A stretch of DNA of 64,000 bases from Sutcliffiella horikoshii. Its GTDB lineage: Bacteria; Bacillota; Bacilli; Bacillales; Bacillaceae_I. Under the pieces are notes generated by a model. The model was not told the DNA's origin and searched no databases. It saw only the letters and a list, made by a program, of their open reading frames with translations. The translations under genes were made by a program, and so were the position numbers. Below are positions 43,136-51,497 of the stretch, in pieces (within the stretch, counting starts at the first letter, position 1; the number at the start of each line of letters is the position of its first letter). The stretch is from the NCBI RefSeq assembly GCF_021991925.1, contig NZ_RXZI01000009.1:1-64000 (forward strand). The letters run 5' to 3'.

Positions 43136-43495
43136 TCAGTCTTTTTTCTCTGCGATATAGTATTTGTCTTCCAACTCGTATAAGATGATGCTCTTGCTTC
43201 CGGTATGCTTGTAGAGGGCTGTTCCATGCGGTAAGGAATTGCTATCTAGATGCTGTTCCACTGACTCTTCGGCACTATCCATATCCACAATATTTCGCTG
43301 AACTTCGCCGATTAGGTCTCCTTTGGTGCCCTCCTCCGCTTCTTTTTGTGTCAGCTTGTAGGAGGTTTCCTTAACACGAACAAATTCGTAAGCCCAAGAA
43401 GCTTCTTCTGATGATCCTTTGAGGATGGGTTCTTTCGTTGATGCACAAGCAGCTAGAACAAGGGAAAAGAAAATTATCCATATAGTTTCTTTCAA
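43136..43495 (-). CDS. Small lipoprotein in the permease operon
   Basis: 119 residues; lipobox LVLAAC with Cys at about 17. The mature part is acidic (KEAEEGTKGDLIGEVQRNIVDMDSAEESVEQHL) with a beta-rich end TGSKSIILYELEDKYYIAEKKD. No family recognised. First gene of a likely operon with both permeases and the small exported protein, so a link to that transporter is inferred. Confidence 0.7.
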   Translation of the reverse strand: MKETIWIIFFSLVLAACASTKEPILKGSSEEASWAYEFVRVKETSYKLTQKEAEEGTKGDLIGEVQRNIVDMDSAEESVEQHLDSNSLPHGTALYKHTGSKSIILYELEDKYYIAEKKD

Positions 43496-43551
43496 ACAAT
43501 ATCACCTCAAGCATTGGACGGTTGGTATGTAAGGGAAGTTACACATGGCTG

Positions 43552-43785
43552 TTAAATGGAGGTTCTTTTCCTTCTAAGCAAGCTGGCAATCAAAGCCACT
43601 ATTACAGCGATAAGTAGTTTTAGAAGAAAATTCACTTTCAACCCTTGCCCAATATACCCTTTGGCCTTTTGAAAAGCCGTTGCTTCCGGTACCCAGTCAA
43701 TAACATATCCAACACCTAATATGCTAGGTAAGGATAATAAAAGGTAGACAATGATGGTGAGAAAGAAAAAACTCTTCCAAAACAA
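43552..43785 (-). CDS. Small membrane protein
   Basis: 77 residues with TM segments at about 5-26 and 55-70 and a basic end LLRRKRTSI. An amphipathic stretch (EATAFQKAKGYIGQGLKVNF) lies between. GGAGGAAG precedes the start. No family recognised. Confidence 0.55.
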   Translation of the reverse strand: MFWKSFFFLTIIVYLLLSLPSILGVGYVIDWVPEATAFQKAKGYIGQGLKVNFLLKLLIAVIVALIASLLRRKRTSI

Positions 43786-43936
43786 TCCGCTTCCTCCTTT
43801 TTACTCTACTATTCTATCTCCAATTATTTCAAAATAGTTCGGAATACTCAATTGTTTTTTGAAAATTTTGTTAAAAGTAAGGTGGATATTGTTTACAATT
43901 TGTCACAATTAACGTAAGTGCTTATTTAAGCACATG

Positions 43937-43968
43937 TAAAAGCGCCCCAGATTGATGGAGCGCTTTCA
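43937..43968 (-). terminator. Terminator of the SDR-GNAT operon
   Basis: AAAGCGC/GCGCTTT stem with a 14-nt loop and TTTT on the minus strand, 10 nt past the GNAT stop. Confidence 0.65.
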
Positions 43969-43977
43969 AACTCAATA

Positions 43978-44460
43978 TTATTCCCTTTCCTCTAAAACCC
44001 TCTCAAACATCACCATATCCACTGCCCGAATCCCATCCTCAAAGATTGGTTCCGGATACTTCAAGAAGAAGTCTTTCCTAATCTCGGCCATCCTGAACCC
44101 GGCTTTCTGATAGAATGCGATATTGGCAATGCTGGAGTTGGCGGTGCCGACAATCATTTTACGGAAGCCTTCCACACGATATCTATCACAAGCCGATGCT
44201 ATCACCTTTTTACCAAGACCGTGTCCGCGCAACTTCTGATCCAACGCTATGTTTTTCAGCTCGACCACATCCTCGGATTCTTCCATAAACAACGCAACAC
44301 CAGCAACCTTATCGTCGTCCACTATAATCTCAAACATTTGACCTTCCGAGATATACTCTTTCACCACACGCTCGCTCTCATCTGCTAAAAGCAAGTAGGG
44401 TAAAAACTTCGAACGATTCGCTCTTTCAACCGATCGCAATTCAACATTCCATTCTCTCAC
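43978..44460 (-). CDS. GNAT N-acetyltransferase
   Basis: 160 residues. VVELKNIALDQKLRGHGLGKKVIASACD (about 73-100) is the acetyl-CoA loop; GTANSSIANIAFYQKAGFRMAE is motif B. A compact single-domain enzyme, YkkB/YjcF-like in size; substrate unknown. Starts 4 nt after the SDR stop, so both are translated from one mRNA preceded by the structured RNA at 45284-45482. Confidence 0.83.
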   Translation of the reverse strand: MREWNVELRSVERANRSKFLPYLLLADESERVVKEYISEGQMFEIIVDDDKVAGVALFMEESEDVVELKNIALDQKLRGHGLGKKVIASACDRYRVEGFRKMIVGTANSSIANIAFYQKAGFRMAEIRKDFFLKYPEPIFEDGIRAVDMVMFERVLEERE

Positions 44461-44464
44461 ACCA

Positions 44465-45226
44465 CTACCTCCTAAATCCGCCTTCTGAATGGATGATCTG
44501 TCCTGTCACCCATTCGGCCTCTTCGCTGACAAGGAATTTAATGGTCCTTGCTACGTCACTTGGCATTCCTACCCTTCCAGAAGGAAACATGCCAGATAGA
44601 CTGGACTTGATTTCCTCTGTCATCCACCCTGTATCAGTCGGACCAGGATTAATGGCATTGACAGTGATCCCAAGCTTAGCCACTTCTGCTGCCAAGGTGA
44701 CGGTCATGGCATCAATTGCGCCTTTCGTCGTTGCATACGAAAGCTCGCCTGGCATCGCGCCACGAGATTGTCCGGATGTCAGGTTCACAATGCGCCCACC
44801 GCTCCCAAGGTTGAACTCAGTAGCAAACCTGCTGCTTAGTAAAGTGGTAGCCCGGATGTTTACAAAATAATGTTTATCCAATTCCTCTGCTGTAATGGTG
44901 CTATAATCATCGTTGGTTGAGTAGGCCGCGTTATTCACCAGTATGCTTGGTTGACCGAGATCCTCCCTCACTTTTTGAAACAACTGTTCTGGGGCTTCCG
45001 TGCTTGTTAAATCAAGCTCCATCATGTTCACCGGAACACCGAAGCCCTCCAGCTCGTCTTTTAAACGTTTCGGCTCATTCGCCTCAGAACCCCATGGCAT
45101 TTCTTTATCATAAGGCGTCCAATACGTAAAAAAGATAGGATGCCCCGCCTTTGCAAGCTCCCTGCACACAGCTGCTCCTATTCCCTTCAAACGGCTTGCG
45201 CCAGTTACAATTGCTATTCTAGTCAT
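44465..45226 (-). CDS. SDR family oxidoreductase
   Basis: 253 residues, 3-oxoacyl-ACP-reductase-like. NAD(P)-binding TGASRLKGIG (8-17, with an extra Lys-containing insertion), NNA at 98-100, catalytic Ser151, Tyr164 and Lys168 (SYATTKGA), PGPTDTGW and a C-terminal WVTGQIIHSEGGF. Substrate unknown. The start is preceded by TAGGAGGGTC. It is the first gene after a promoter, a structured RNA and a terminator, so it may be under attenuation control (inference). Confidence 0.87.
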   Translation of the reverse strand: MTRIAIVTGASRLKGIGAAVCRELAKAGHPIFFTYWTPYDKEMPWGSEANEPKRLKDELEGFGVPVNMMELDLTSTEAPEQLFQKVREDLGQPSILVNNAAYSTNDDYSTITAEELDKHYFVNIRATTLLSSRFATEFNLGSGGRIVNLTSGQSRGAMPGELSYATTKGAIDAMTVTLAAEVAKLGITVNAINPGPTDTGWMTEEIKSSLSGMFPSGRVGMPSDVARTIKFLVSEEAEWVTGQIIHSEGGFRR

Positions 45227-45283
45227 AAAATGACCCTCCTAGTGTTAGGGCATATTCAGTTGTGGTCGAAAGAGATGTTTTTC

Positions 45284-45482
45284 TTCACAAAAAAACAGGT
45301 GCACCAAAGGCACCTGTTTCTAGTGGGGTATCGACTCCACAACATGTGTATCCCTTTAATGAAATGATGGACGGTCAGACTAATCCCTTGGTCGGAACTG
45401 CTGACTCTATCCAATTACTCAATTTCCATTAAAGGTTTTTCCACATTGTTAGGCTTTCGATTCCCCTTCCGTCCATCTCTTT
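45284..45482 (-). ncRNA. Structured RNA with pseudoknot and terminator (candidate riboswitch or sRNA)
   Basis: Read on the minus strand. Helices by plus-strand position: B 45457-45466 with 45325-45334 (10 bp, one mismatch); C about 45441-45449 with 45341-45349 (one bulge); D 45422-45435 with 45353-45365 (13 bp, one bulged G); E hairpin 45401-45405 with 45374-45378 plus an inner 6-bp stem. Helix A, GATGGACGG paired with CCGTCCATC (45469-45477 with 45366-45374, 8-9 bp), crosses B-D and so makes a pseudoknot. A terminator (ACAGGTGC stem, seven T) ends it at about 45288. It lies between its own promoter and the SDR gene. It matches no riboswitch motif I know. A palindromic mobile repeat is the alternative. 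Confidence 0.55.
45289..45320 (-). terminator. Terminator between structured RNA and SDR gene
   Basis: ACAGGTGC/GCACCTGT stem, 7-nt loop, followed on the minus strand by seven T. It lies 62 nt upstream of the SDR start. Confidence 0.85.
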
Positions 45483-45487
45483 CCTTT

Positions 45488-45516
45488 ATGGTAAGAACTT
45501 CAAAGGAATCTGTCAA
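45488..45516 (-). promoter_or_regulatory. Promoter of the structured RNA
   Basis: -35 TTGACA (45511-45516, perfect), 17-bp spacer, -10 TACCAT (45488-45493, four of six). Predicted start at about 45481, directly before helix A. The -35 box overlaps the end of the upstream kinase gene. Confidence 0.65.
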
Positions 45517-46025
45517 GGATGAAAATGTGTAATGTTGCCCGCAATTTCTTCTATGATGATGTCCGGATCCTTGTTGGTTGTGTCATACAGATGGGGAGCA
45601 TTTTCTTTTTTACTTTCCAGCTGATGGAGAAGTTCCAAGGATCGGGGAATCATTTCGGTGTCTCCCCGTTCGGTTATCCTCTCTACAAGCACTTCGGGGT
45701 CGGCCCTAAGGACATAGTAGTGGAGCGTAATATTCATACCTGCCTGTTGTAGTTCTTTGCAAAACCACTCCCACTCGTCTTCCACCACATAATCGATGAC
45801 AACATCGTATCCATTCCTGAGGTAATTCTTCGTCAAGCTGCTGATGTTCTGCCAGACGATGGAGAGCTTTTCTTCCCAAGGTGGCTGCACTTGGCCTACA
45901 AACATGCCGGTAATCATGTCCCCCTCCACTAGGACCGCCTTCTCTAATTTGCGTGCGAGTCCTTTTGTGACCGTCGATTTTCCAACACCACATGGCCCGG
46001 AAATGATATAGATGGATCTTGTCAT
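45513..46025 (-). CDS. P-loop kinase-like protein (AAA_33/zeta-toxin-like fold)
   Basis: 170 residues. Walker A GPCGVGKST at 10-18; DYVVEDEWEWF is a possible Walker B/lid region; RADPEVLVERITERGDTE is a kinase-like lid. Similar small ATPases act as nucleoside, sugar or antibiotic kinases, so no substrate is assigned. 2 nt downstream of a YcxB-like gene, hence co-transcribed. Confidence 0.78.
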   Translation of the reverse strand: MTRSIYIISGPCGVGKSTVTKGLARKLEKAVLVEGDMITGMFVGQVQPPWEEKLSIVWQNISSLTKNYLRNGYDVVIDYVVEDEWEWFCKELQQAGMNITLHYYVLRADPEVLVERITERGDTEMIPRSLELLHQLESKKENAPHLYDTTNKDPDIIIEEIAGNITHFHP

Positions 46026-46027
46026 GG

Positions 46028-46552
46028 CTACACCGCTTCCTCCAACAATTTAACCTTTTGGGTCAATGCATTGTTATGTATGATTTTTCTTAATTTGGTC
46101 ATCTCATGGTTGACCAAAAAGTTTTTCGGTAATAGGACCGCAGTGTTTTTCGAGACGTAAAATAGGAACAGGTCCCTTTTCTCATCTATGAGAATAATAT
46201 CATCCCACTCCCAAAACGTTTCAGACTTAAGGCGCTTCTGACGGATACCGTCTTCATCAAAAGTCAGAAAAACCTCATTCCTGATTTGCCTGTTGCTTTT
46301 ATACTCCTTTGTCGCTCGGGACTTGATTGATTTTGCGAGCATCCAATTAGCCATTCCCCATAGAATAACGGTTAGGATAAGCGAAACAATCCAATTTAAA
46401 TTAACAAAAAACCATACTAACAGAAAAAATGCGGTCAAGATGACTGGCAATGCTACTTTATTCAATGCCTTTATATGATAAGCCATAAATTTCTGAAACA
46501 TTTCTTCACTGATTACCCCACTTACAGAAACAGTTTCTTTCTTTTCTTCCAA
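46028..46552 (-). CDS. YcxB-like membrane protein
   Basis: 174 residues from TTG at 46552 (AAAGGAG 8 nt upstream). Two TM segments (about 40-60 and 65-83) followed by a cytoplasmic YcxB-like domain: VFLTFDEDGIRQKRLKSETFWEWDDIILIDEKRDLFLFYVSKNTAVLLPK. Function unknown. Its stop lies 2 nt before the kinase start. A second YcxB-like gene occurs at 60604. Confidence 0.75.
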   Translation of the reverse strand: MEEKKETVSVSGVISEEMFQKFMAYHIKALNKVALPVILTAFFLLVWFFVNLNWIVSLILTVILWGMANWMLAKSIKSRATKEYKSNRQIRNEVFLTFDEDGIRQKRLKSETFWEWDDIILIDEKRDLFLFYVSKNTAVLLPKNFLVNHEMTKLRKIIHNNALTQKVKLLEEAV

Positions 46553-46628
46553 AAAAATCACTCCTTTGTTACAAGGATAACATGGATTACCATATGCTTT
46601 AACGATTTTCCTTGTAAAACCAGATGCG

Positions 46629-46916
46629 CTACTCCATCGTGCCGTCATCGAAAAAACGTTTCTCACATCTCGGACATACATACGCATAGGAAAGTTCGAT
46701 TTCGCTGTCGTATTTGAGTGGTAGTCTCTTCTTGCAATTTGGGCATCTCCAAAACAAAAGAGAAATAATAACAAAAACAAAGAAGAGGAGAAAAGTAATA
46801 TAGATCAAGCCCTTACTTTCTAAGACCCCTCCTACAAAACTAAGAAAAGCAGCAACAAATAACACCCACACGATCGCATTTCTGATTCTAAGCGGATTCA
46901 GGTATTTTTTCCACAC
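46629..46916 (-). CDS. Membrane protein with zinc-ribbon-like C-terminus
   Basis: 95 residues from GTG at 46916 (GAGGTGA upstream). Two TM segments (about 12-30 and 36-54), then CPNCKKRLPLKYD...YVCPRCEKRF, two CxxC pairs that could bind one zinc. The frame continues upstream without a better start. Function unknown. Confidence 0.6.
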   Translation of the reverse strand: MWKKYLNPLRIRNAIVWVLFVAAFLSFVGGVLESKGLIYITFLLFFVFVIISLLFWRCPNCKKRLPLKYDSEIELSYAYVCPRCEKRFFDDGTME

Positions 46917-47046
46917 GGCGGTCACCTCTTTATAACGTATACGAATCCGGAGCATAGATGTTACATGCTTTTGAGGATGAATTTTATAATGTAAAAAAAC
47001 GGAAGTTGCATTTGATGCCGCTAACTCCCACTCCAAATCACATAAT

Positions 47047-47463
47047 CTACATCCCACTTTGTATCCTTTCCCAATCCGCCACCTTCCGAAGAATTTCATC
47101 AATTCCCCATACAAAAACAGCCCCAACAGTAGAAAAAATGAGAAAAAGCTGGCTTAAATCATTCCAAGGTTCATTTTTAAAAAATCCTATATTGAAGAGG
47201 TGGAGGAGGAATACTAAAATTACCCCAAAAAACATATAGCCAAAAGCAACTAAGGCTCTAGCCGGAGCGGAAAAGTTACTCGTGACTTTATCGGATAGGC
47301 AAGAAATTGGCAGACCATACAGTAACATTAAAGGCATTCCATAAAAGAAAATCAACCAAAACGTGCCCAGAAATTCTAAAGCAGATCCCACGCTAAAAAG
47401 GGCAATAATTGCCGGTACCAATATACAAGCCAGGAAAAAAGCGAGCAGCTTTCTTATAATCAT
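47047..47463 (-). CDS. Hypothetical four-TM membrane protein
   Basis: 138 residues with TM segments at about 5-24, 31-52, 70-92 and 106-124. The loop GLPISCLSDKVTSNFSAPARAL separates the second and third. No family recognised. It starts 11 nt after a GNAT gene, hence probably co-transcribed. Confidence 0.6.
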   Translation of the reverse strand: MIIRKLLAFFLACILVPAIIALFSVGSALEFLGTFWLIFFYGMPLMLLYGLPISCLSDKVTSNFSAPARALVAFGYMFFGVILVFLLHLFNIGFFKNEPWNDLSQLFLIFSTVGAVFVWGIDEILRKVADWERIQSGM

Positions 47464-47474
47464 TGGTCATCCCC

Positions 47475-48011
47475 CTAAACTCTCACTTTGATTCTCCAAA
47501 TCATATGATGATAGCTCTCGCCCCAATAGTTCTTTAAGAGATAAGCAGGATCTCCAAACTTCTTTTTCCAGATTTTCTGCGCACTTGCATACCCACTATC
47601 TAGGCAAAATTCTTTTATTTCCTTACTGTGCAATATCTCCATTATTCTAGTCAGAAGCACATTACCTATACCCTTCCTTTGATAGGTAGGATGCACAAAC
47701 ACTGTTCCCACCTCATGGAACCTTTTAAAGGCATTATCTGTACATTTGCATATCAGGTCGCTTGCTGCCCCATATTCTATTGTTCCAATAATTTTATCTC
47801 CATCTAAAGCAAGCAGAAAATATCTTTCTTTTCCATTGCTATTCAGATCACTAGATAAGTAAGTTTTCTTTGCTTGGATCTCTTCTTCTAGGTCCTCTAA
47901 CTTATCCCCTATACCTTCTTTAATGAAAGTATCTGTTATCACTGTTCTAAAAAAATGGTTTAACTCGTTAATATCCTCAGGTATTGGCCTTCTTATCTTG
48001 ACGTTATGCAA
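47475..48011 (-). CDS. GNAT N-acetyltransferase
   Basis: About 178 residues from TTG at 48011 (AAAGGAGGGG upstream). KIRRPIPEDINELNHFFRTVI, then EVGTVFVHPTYQRKGIGNVLLTRIMEIL as the acetyl-CoA loop, and CLDSGYASAQKIWKKKFGDP. The substrate is unknown. Followed after 11 nt by a four-TM protein gene. Confidence 0.82.
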   Translation of the reverse strand: MHNVKIRRPIPEDINELNHFFRTVITDTFIKEGIGDKLEDLEEEIQAKKTYLSSDLNSNGKERYFLLALDGDKIIGTIEYGAASDLICKCTDNAFKRFHEVGTVFVHPTYQRKGIGNVLLTRIMEILHSKEIKEFCLDSGYASAQKIWKKKFGDPAYLLKNYWGESYHHMIWRIKVRV

Positions 48012-48059
48012 TGCGGCCCCTCCTTTCACACCTCACCAATCAGCCTAAACATTCAAACC

Positions 48060-48731
48060 TTATTTGACCACACTCCCCAGTAACATTTCTTTCAATTGGT
48101 CCACACTATTAACGGTATAAGTAGGCTCGGCTTCACTAATCTCCTCTAACGACCCATAACCATACGTCACCCCAATGGAGTCAATCCCTGTATTCTTCGC
48201 ACCCATGATATCGTGCTTCCTGTCTCCTATCATAATAAAATCGCTAGGTTCATAATCAGTATATTTATCTAGTATGTACTGAATAATCTCCGTTTTGGAG
48301 GATCTTGTTCCATCTAGGTTACTCCCGACAATGAGTTGGAAGTACTGTTCTAAATTAAAATACTTCAATATTTGTTCAGCAAAAACGGTAGGCTTCGAGG
48401 TAGCAACCACTAAGAAGTAGCCATTCTCTTTTAATTTTGCTAATAGCAAGGAGATATTGGGATATAACACATTTTCAAACATCCCCTTCTCCTTAAACCT
48501 TCCTCTATAAAAATCAATGGCACGTTTTGATTCCCTTTCATCAAAACCGTAGTACTCCGCAAAAGAAACCTGGAGTGGCGGACCAATAAACCACTCTAGC
48601 TTATCAATATCAGGCTCGACCATGCCCATTTTCTCTAATGCATATTGAACCGATTTTGTAATCCCTTCCTTCGGATCGGAAAGGGTTCCATCTAAGTCGA
48701 ATAAGATGATCTTGTAATTTTTCAACAACAC
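48060..48731 (-). CDS. HAD family hydrolase, phosphoglycolate-phosphatase-like
   Basis: 223 residues. Catalytic DxD motif FDLDGTLSD (10-18), motif II ATSKP, motif III Lys in SSKTEIIQYIL and motif IV MIGDRKHDIMGAKN. Cap domain is the helical C1 type. A phosphatase of small metabolites, such as phosphoglycolate or a nucleotide; not assigned further. Confidence 0.87.
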   Translation of the reverse strand: MLLKNYKIILFDLDGTLSDPKEGITKSVQYALEKMGMVEPDIDKLEWFIGPPLQVSFAEYYGFDERESKRAIDFYRGRFKEKGMFENVLYPNISLLLAKLKENGYFLVVATSKPTVFAEQILKYFNLEQYFQLIVGSNLDGTRSSKTEIIQYILDKYTDYEPSDFIMIGDRKHDIMGAKNTGIDSIGVTYGYGSLEEISEAEPTYTVNSVDQLKEMLLGSVVK

Positions 48732-48829
48732 TCACTCCTTGCTTCATCTTGCAAAATGTAGACTTCTTATATATAGTTATCTCTAGATATTTCTGAATAA
48801 TCAAAATAATCTTCCGAAGGGTGATTTAA

Positions 48830-49273
48830 ATGAGTTTTAGAGATTTATTAGATCTAAAGGGACCTATTTATCTTGAAAGAATGTATGAACCAGAGGAAAA
48901 CTCCTTATATATTATTGTTAACTTTACAACAACCTTAGAAGAAGAGTCAGTATTTATGATGGACCATGAAATAAGAGCCTCACCAGTGGTTCCTGACAGC
49001 AGTAAACAAATACATATTTTCTTTCCCTCTTATATTTCTTATGTCACCACTAATGAAGCATATTCTTACATGCAGGGAAATGAAATTTATGAAGGGGATA
49101 CGTTTAGAATTCATCAACATTCTAGATTCAGAGATTTTGTAAAATTGCAGACTTTTGCTGAAGGCATGTTTCCTGAAAAGGAATATATCCATTATCAAAT
49201 ACCTTGCTTAAATCACATTATTGATGTCATTTCATTTGAAGAGCCTGAGATTACTAAGTGCGGTATAGACTAA
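48830..49273 (+). CDS. Hypothetical protein
   Basis: 147 residues, soluble, acidic, no TM. SFRDLLDLKGPIYLERMYEPEENSLYIIVNF at the N-terminus and IHQHSRFRDFVKLQTFAEGMFPEKEYIHYQIPCLNHIIDV further on. Shape resembles small immunity-type proteins, but I recognise no family. It is the only plus-strand gene in this stretch and is followed by a probable terminator (49278-49309). Confidence 0.6.
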   Translation: MSFRDLLDLKGPIYLERMYEPEENSLYIIVNFTTTLEEESVFMMDHEIRASPVVPDSSKQIHIFFPSYISYVTTNEAYSYMQGNEIYEGDTFRIHQHSRFRDFVKLQTFAEGMFPEKEYIHYQIPCLNHIIDVISFEEPEITKCGID

Positions 49274-49277
49274 TAGA

Positions 49278-49309
49278 AGGTGGAGGTTTTTGTTTTACCC
49301 CACCCTTTT
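49278..49309 (+). terminator. Probable terminator
   Basis: AGGTGGAGGT with ACCCCACCC around a T-rich loop, then CTTTTAC. Five bp past the stop; modest stem quality. Confidence 0.45.
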
Positions 49310-49329
49310 ACTATAACGCCGGAAAGCAC

Positions 49330-49860
49330 CTACACCATTCCTTCTTCCACTCCGAACAATATCAGACCCTCGTAAGGGTCACCGTTTATGTTTAAGAGCT
49401 GACAAAATGCCGGTTCGGTTTTGTATCCTTTATTTTTAAGGTGTATTACTTTCTCTTTTAATCCGGGATTCCTTTTCAACAGTTCATATTCAATCATCAT
49501 ATGAAGGTACGCAAACTGTTTATGTACTGGTTGAGCCTGGCCGAACAATTCAAACTCGAAATTATGAAAGATAAAGTTCGCCTTCACGACTTCTCTTCCT
49601 CGAATCATTGTTCTTTTCAAAGAGAAATTTTCTTTATCAGCGTAAAGTGTTTGTAGCTGTTCGGCAAACCAATCTAGTTCATGCACTTCCATAATGATGT
49701 CTAAATCAGACCCTTTTATATCAATACCGATGGGAAGCGTTCCACATAGGACTGGGTTATAAGTATGCAACTCATTTAAAATATTCAATTTTGTAATCGC
49801 TAAATATGCTTCCCTTTGCTTTTTATTTCCGGTTTTCATTTGCTCGAAAAGTTTGATCAA
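49330..49860 (-). CDS. DUF4269 family protein (nucleotidyltransferase-like)
   Basis: 176 residues. LCGTLPIGIDIKGSDLDIIMEV holds the G-S-x-D-x-D core of the nucleotidyltransferase fold; EFELFGQAQPVHKQFAYLHMMIEYELLKRNPGLKE is the DUF4269 signature. Substrate unknown. Monocistronic. Confidence 0.8.
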   Translation of the reverse strand: MIKLFEQMKTGNKKQREAYLAITKLNILNELHTYNPVLCGTLPIGIDIKGSDLDIIMEVHELDWFAEQLQTLYADKENFSLKRTMIRGREVVKANFIFHNFEFELFGQAQPVHKQFAYLHMMIEYELLKRNPGLKEKVIHLKNKGYKTEPAFCQLLNINGDPYEGLILFGVEEGMV

Positions 49861-49935
49861 GTAACCTCTCTCCTATACGTAAAAAACTCTAGCGCTATCC
49901 AAAATTCCTGAATAGCGCCAATTTAGTATCCGCAT

Positions 49936-50346
49936 TTAATTAAATTTTGCAAAGGCTACTAAAGTTCCCTTATCACAAGACGCAAAGCCATTTTTTTCAT
50001 AAAAATGCCTGACGTCGGGAGTTTCCTCCGTTAGTAAAACCTTTTGTCGAACATGAGCATATTTATCCAGCACTTCTTGCATCAGTTGAGTAGCAATCCC
50101 TTGATTTTGATAAGCTTTCAACACTAAAATATCTTGGATATAAATGATGGTTACCCCATCACCCACTATACGGATCAACCCCACCAATTCTTCCTCATCC
50201 CAAGCTGAAATAACTTCTAAAGACTGAGAGATTGCTTGATGAAGGACATGTAAATCCTGGGTGTAAGCAAACCACTCTACATCGTTATACAACTTTTCTA
50301 ATTGTTCTAGTTTAAGCTCTTTATCCCTACTAAACTTAATTTTCAT
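49936..50346 (-). CDS. GNAT N-acetyltransferase
   Basis: 136 residues from ATG at 50346 (GAGGAGG 8 nt upstream). ISAWDEEELVGLIRIVGDG, YIQDILVLKAYQNQGIATQLMQ (acetyl-CoA loop) and TPDVRHFYEKNGF. Short YvbK/PaiA-like enzyme; substrate unknown. Confidence 0.8.
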   Translation of the reverse strand: MKIKFSRDKELKLEQLEKLYNDVEWFAYTQDLHVLHQAISQSLEVISAWDEEELVGLIRIVGDGVTIIYIQDILVLKAYQNQGIATQLMQEVLDKYAHVRQKVLLTEETPDVRHFYEKNGFASCDKGTLVAFAKFN

Positions 50347-50490
50347 TCTCATTTCCTCCTCAAAATAATTATTTTGAAGAGTTCTTCCACCATTTAACCA
50401 CTGTTTTATACCTCCATTAATTGCCGAATACAATACTATTTCGACATCAATTCTACCTATCCCTTCCCAGTTATTACCTGGCCTTTAGAT

Positions 50491-51000
50491 TTACTGCGTC
50501 CATCTATAATGAACAAACTTCATTATATGACCATTCATCTCAAATTCTTCATCGCTTGTTGATAAATGCGTAAACCCATTCCTCTCCAAAACCTTTTGTG
50601 AAGCGATGTTATATGTCGTGGTCTTCGCTATAATCTGGTTAACCCCTTGGTTTTTCATCATTTGTAAAAGCAACCGCAATGCTTTATTGGCAATCCCTTT
50701 TCCTGTGTGGTCTTTTCCTACTCTATAGCCGACGTGCCCCAGCTTTTTGACATGATCAATATCTACTAAGTTCATTCGTCCAAGTATTGCGCCAGTCGCA
50801 TCCTTAATTAAAAAATAATAGGATTGGCCTTTGGTGTGTTCTGCAAGTAAAGCCTCGTGTCTTTCTTGGAAAGTGCTCAGGTTATAATAATCATCTCCTC
50901 GACTCGGTACCATTTGCTCAAAATAGTCTCTGTTTGCGAGTTCAAATTCATATAACTTTTCTGCATCAGCCTTTTTTAAAGCCTCTATTATAATCTTCAT
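50491..51000 (-). CDS. GNAT N-acetyltransferase, RimJ-like
   Basis: 169 residues from ATG at 51000 (GAGGTA upstream). GHVGYRVGKDHTGKGIANKALRLLLQ is the acetyl-CoA loop; TTYNIASQKVLERNGFTHLS is motif B. Matches ribosomal-protein-alanine-acetyltransferase-like Bacillus proteins. Starts 29 nt after the upstream membrane protein gene, so an operon is possible. Confidence 0.82.
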   Translation of the reverse strand: MKIIIEALKKADAEKLYEFELANRDYFEQMVPSRGDDYYNLSTFQERHEALLAEHTKGQSYYFLIKDATGAILGRMNLVDIDHVKKLGHVGYRVGKDHTGKGIANKALRLLLQMMKNQGVNQIIAKTTTYNIASQKVLERNGFTHLSTSDEEFEMNGHIMKFVHYRWTQ

Positions 51001-51029
51001 AATCATTACCTCGAATAAATAAATTTCTT

Positions 51030-51431
51030 TTAATCTTCCTTTAAACTATCCAACAACACATATCCAAAGATCACCCCAGCTAAGGTGGAAAGATCATAAT
51101 GTATGATGACCATTGCAAAAAGTAGGTACTTACCTAGGATAGTTAATGAAAGAAGGGGAACCAAAGCGACGTAAAGGGTTGGGAGTCCGACTGCCAGTAA
51201 CTTTACCCAATTCACGGCCCATGCTTTATCCTGTTTTATCTCTTTTATTAATGTTGGCAAGCGAAGGAGTATTCCTATCAAGACCGGGAATATCGTTGCA
51301 AATATCACTGCAGGCCAAATATTATAATTCATTTGTCCATGTTCAATTAGATGCAGCTCGTACCGTGAACCTGCATAGTAGATAAACCCGATTACCACCG
51401 TCCAGAAAAAATACTTCAAGAAATTCCTCAT
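51030..51431 (-). CDS. Hypothetical membrane protein
   Basis: 133 residues from ATG at 51431 (AGGAGG upstream). Four TM segments (about 5-22, 36-56, 72-92 and 96-125). No family recognised; size and TM layout resemble uncharacterised Bacillus inner-membrane proteins. Precedes a GNAT gene by 29 nt. Confidence 0.6.
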   Translation of the reverse strand: MRNFLKYFFWTVVIGFIYYAGSRYELHLIEHGQMNYNIWPAVIFATIFPVLIGILLRLPTLIKEIKQDKAWAVNWVKLLAVGLPTLYVALVPLLSLTILGKYLLFAMVIIHYDLSTLAGVIFGYVLLDSLKED

Positions 51432-51497
51432 CACAAACCTCCTGTATTTTTTATTGGACATTACTTAGAAAGTATATGTGGTTATAGCAAGGAATTT

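Noticed and set aside
45284-45516. HDV-like ribozyme or T-box leader
   Set aside because: The crossing helix recalls HDV, but P4 and P1.1 equivalents are absent, and the T-box sequence is missing.
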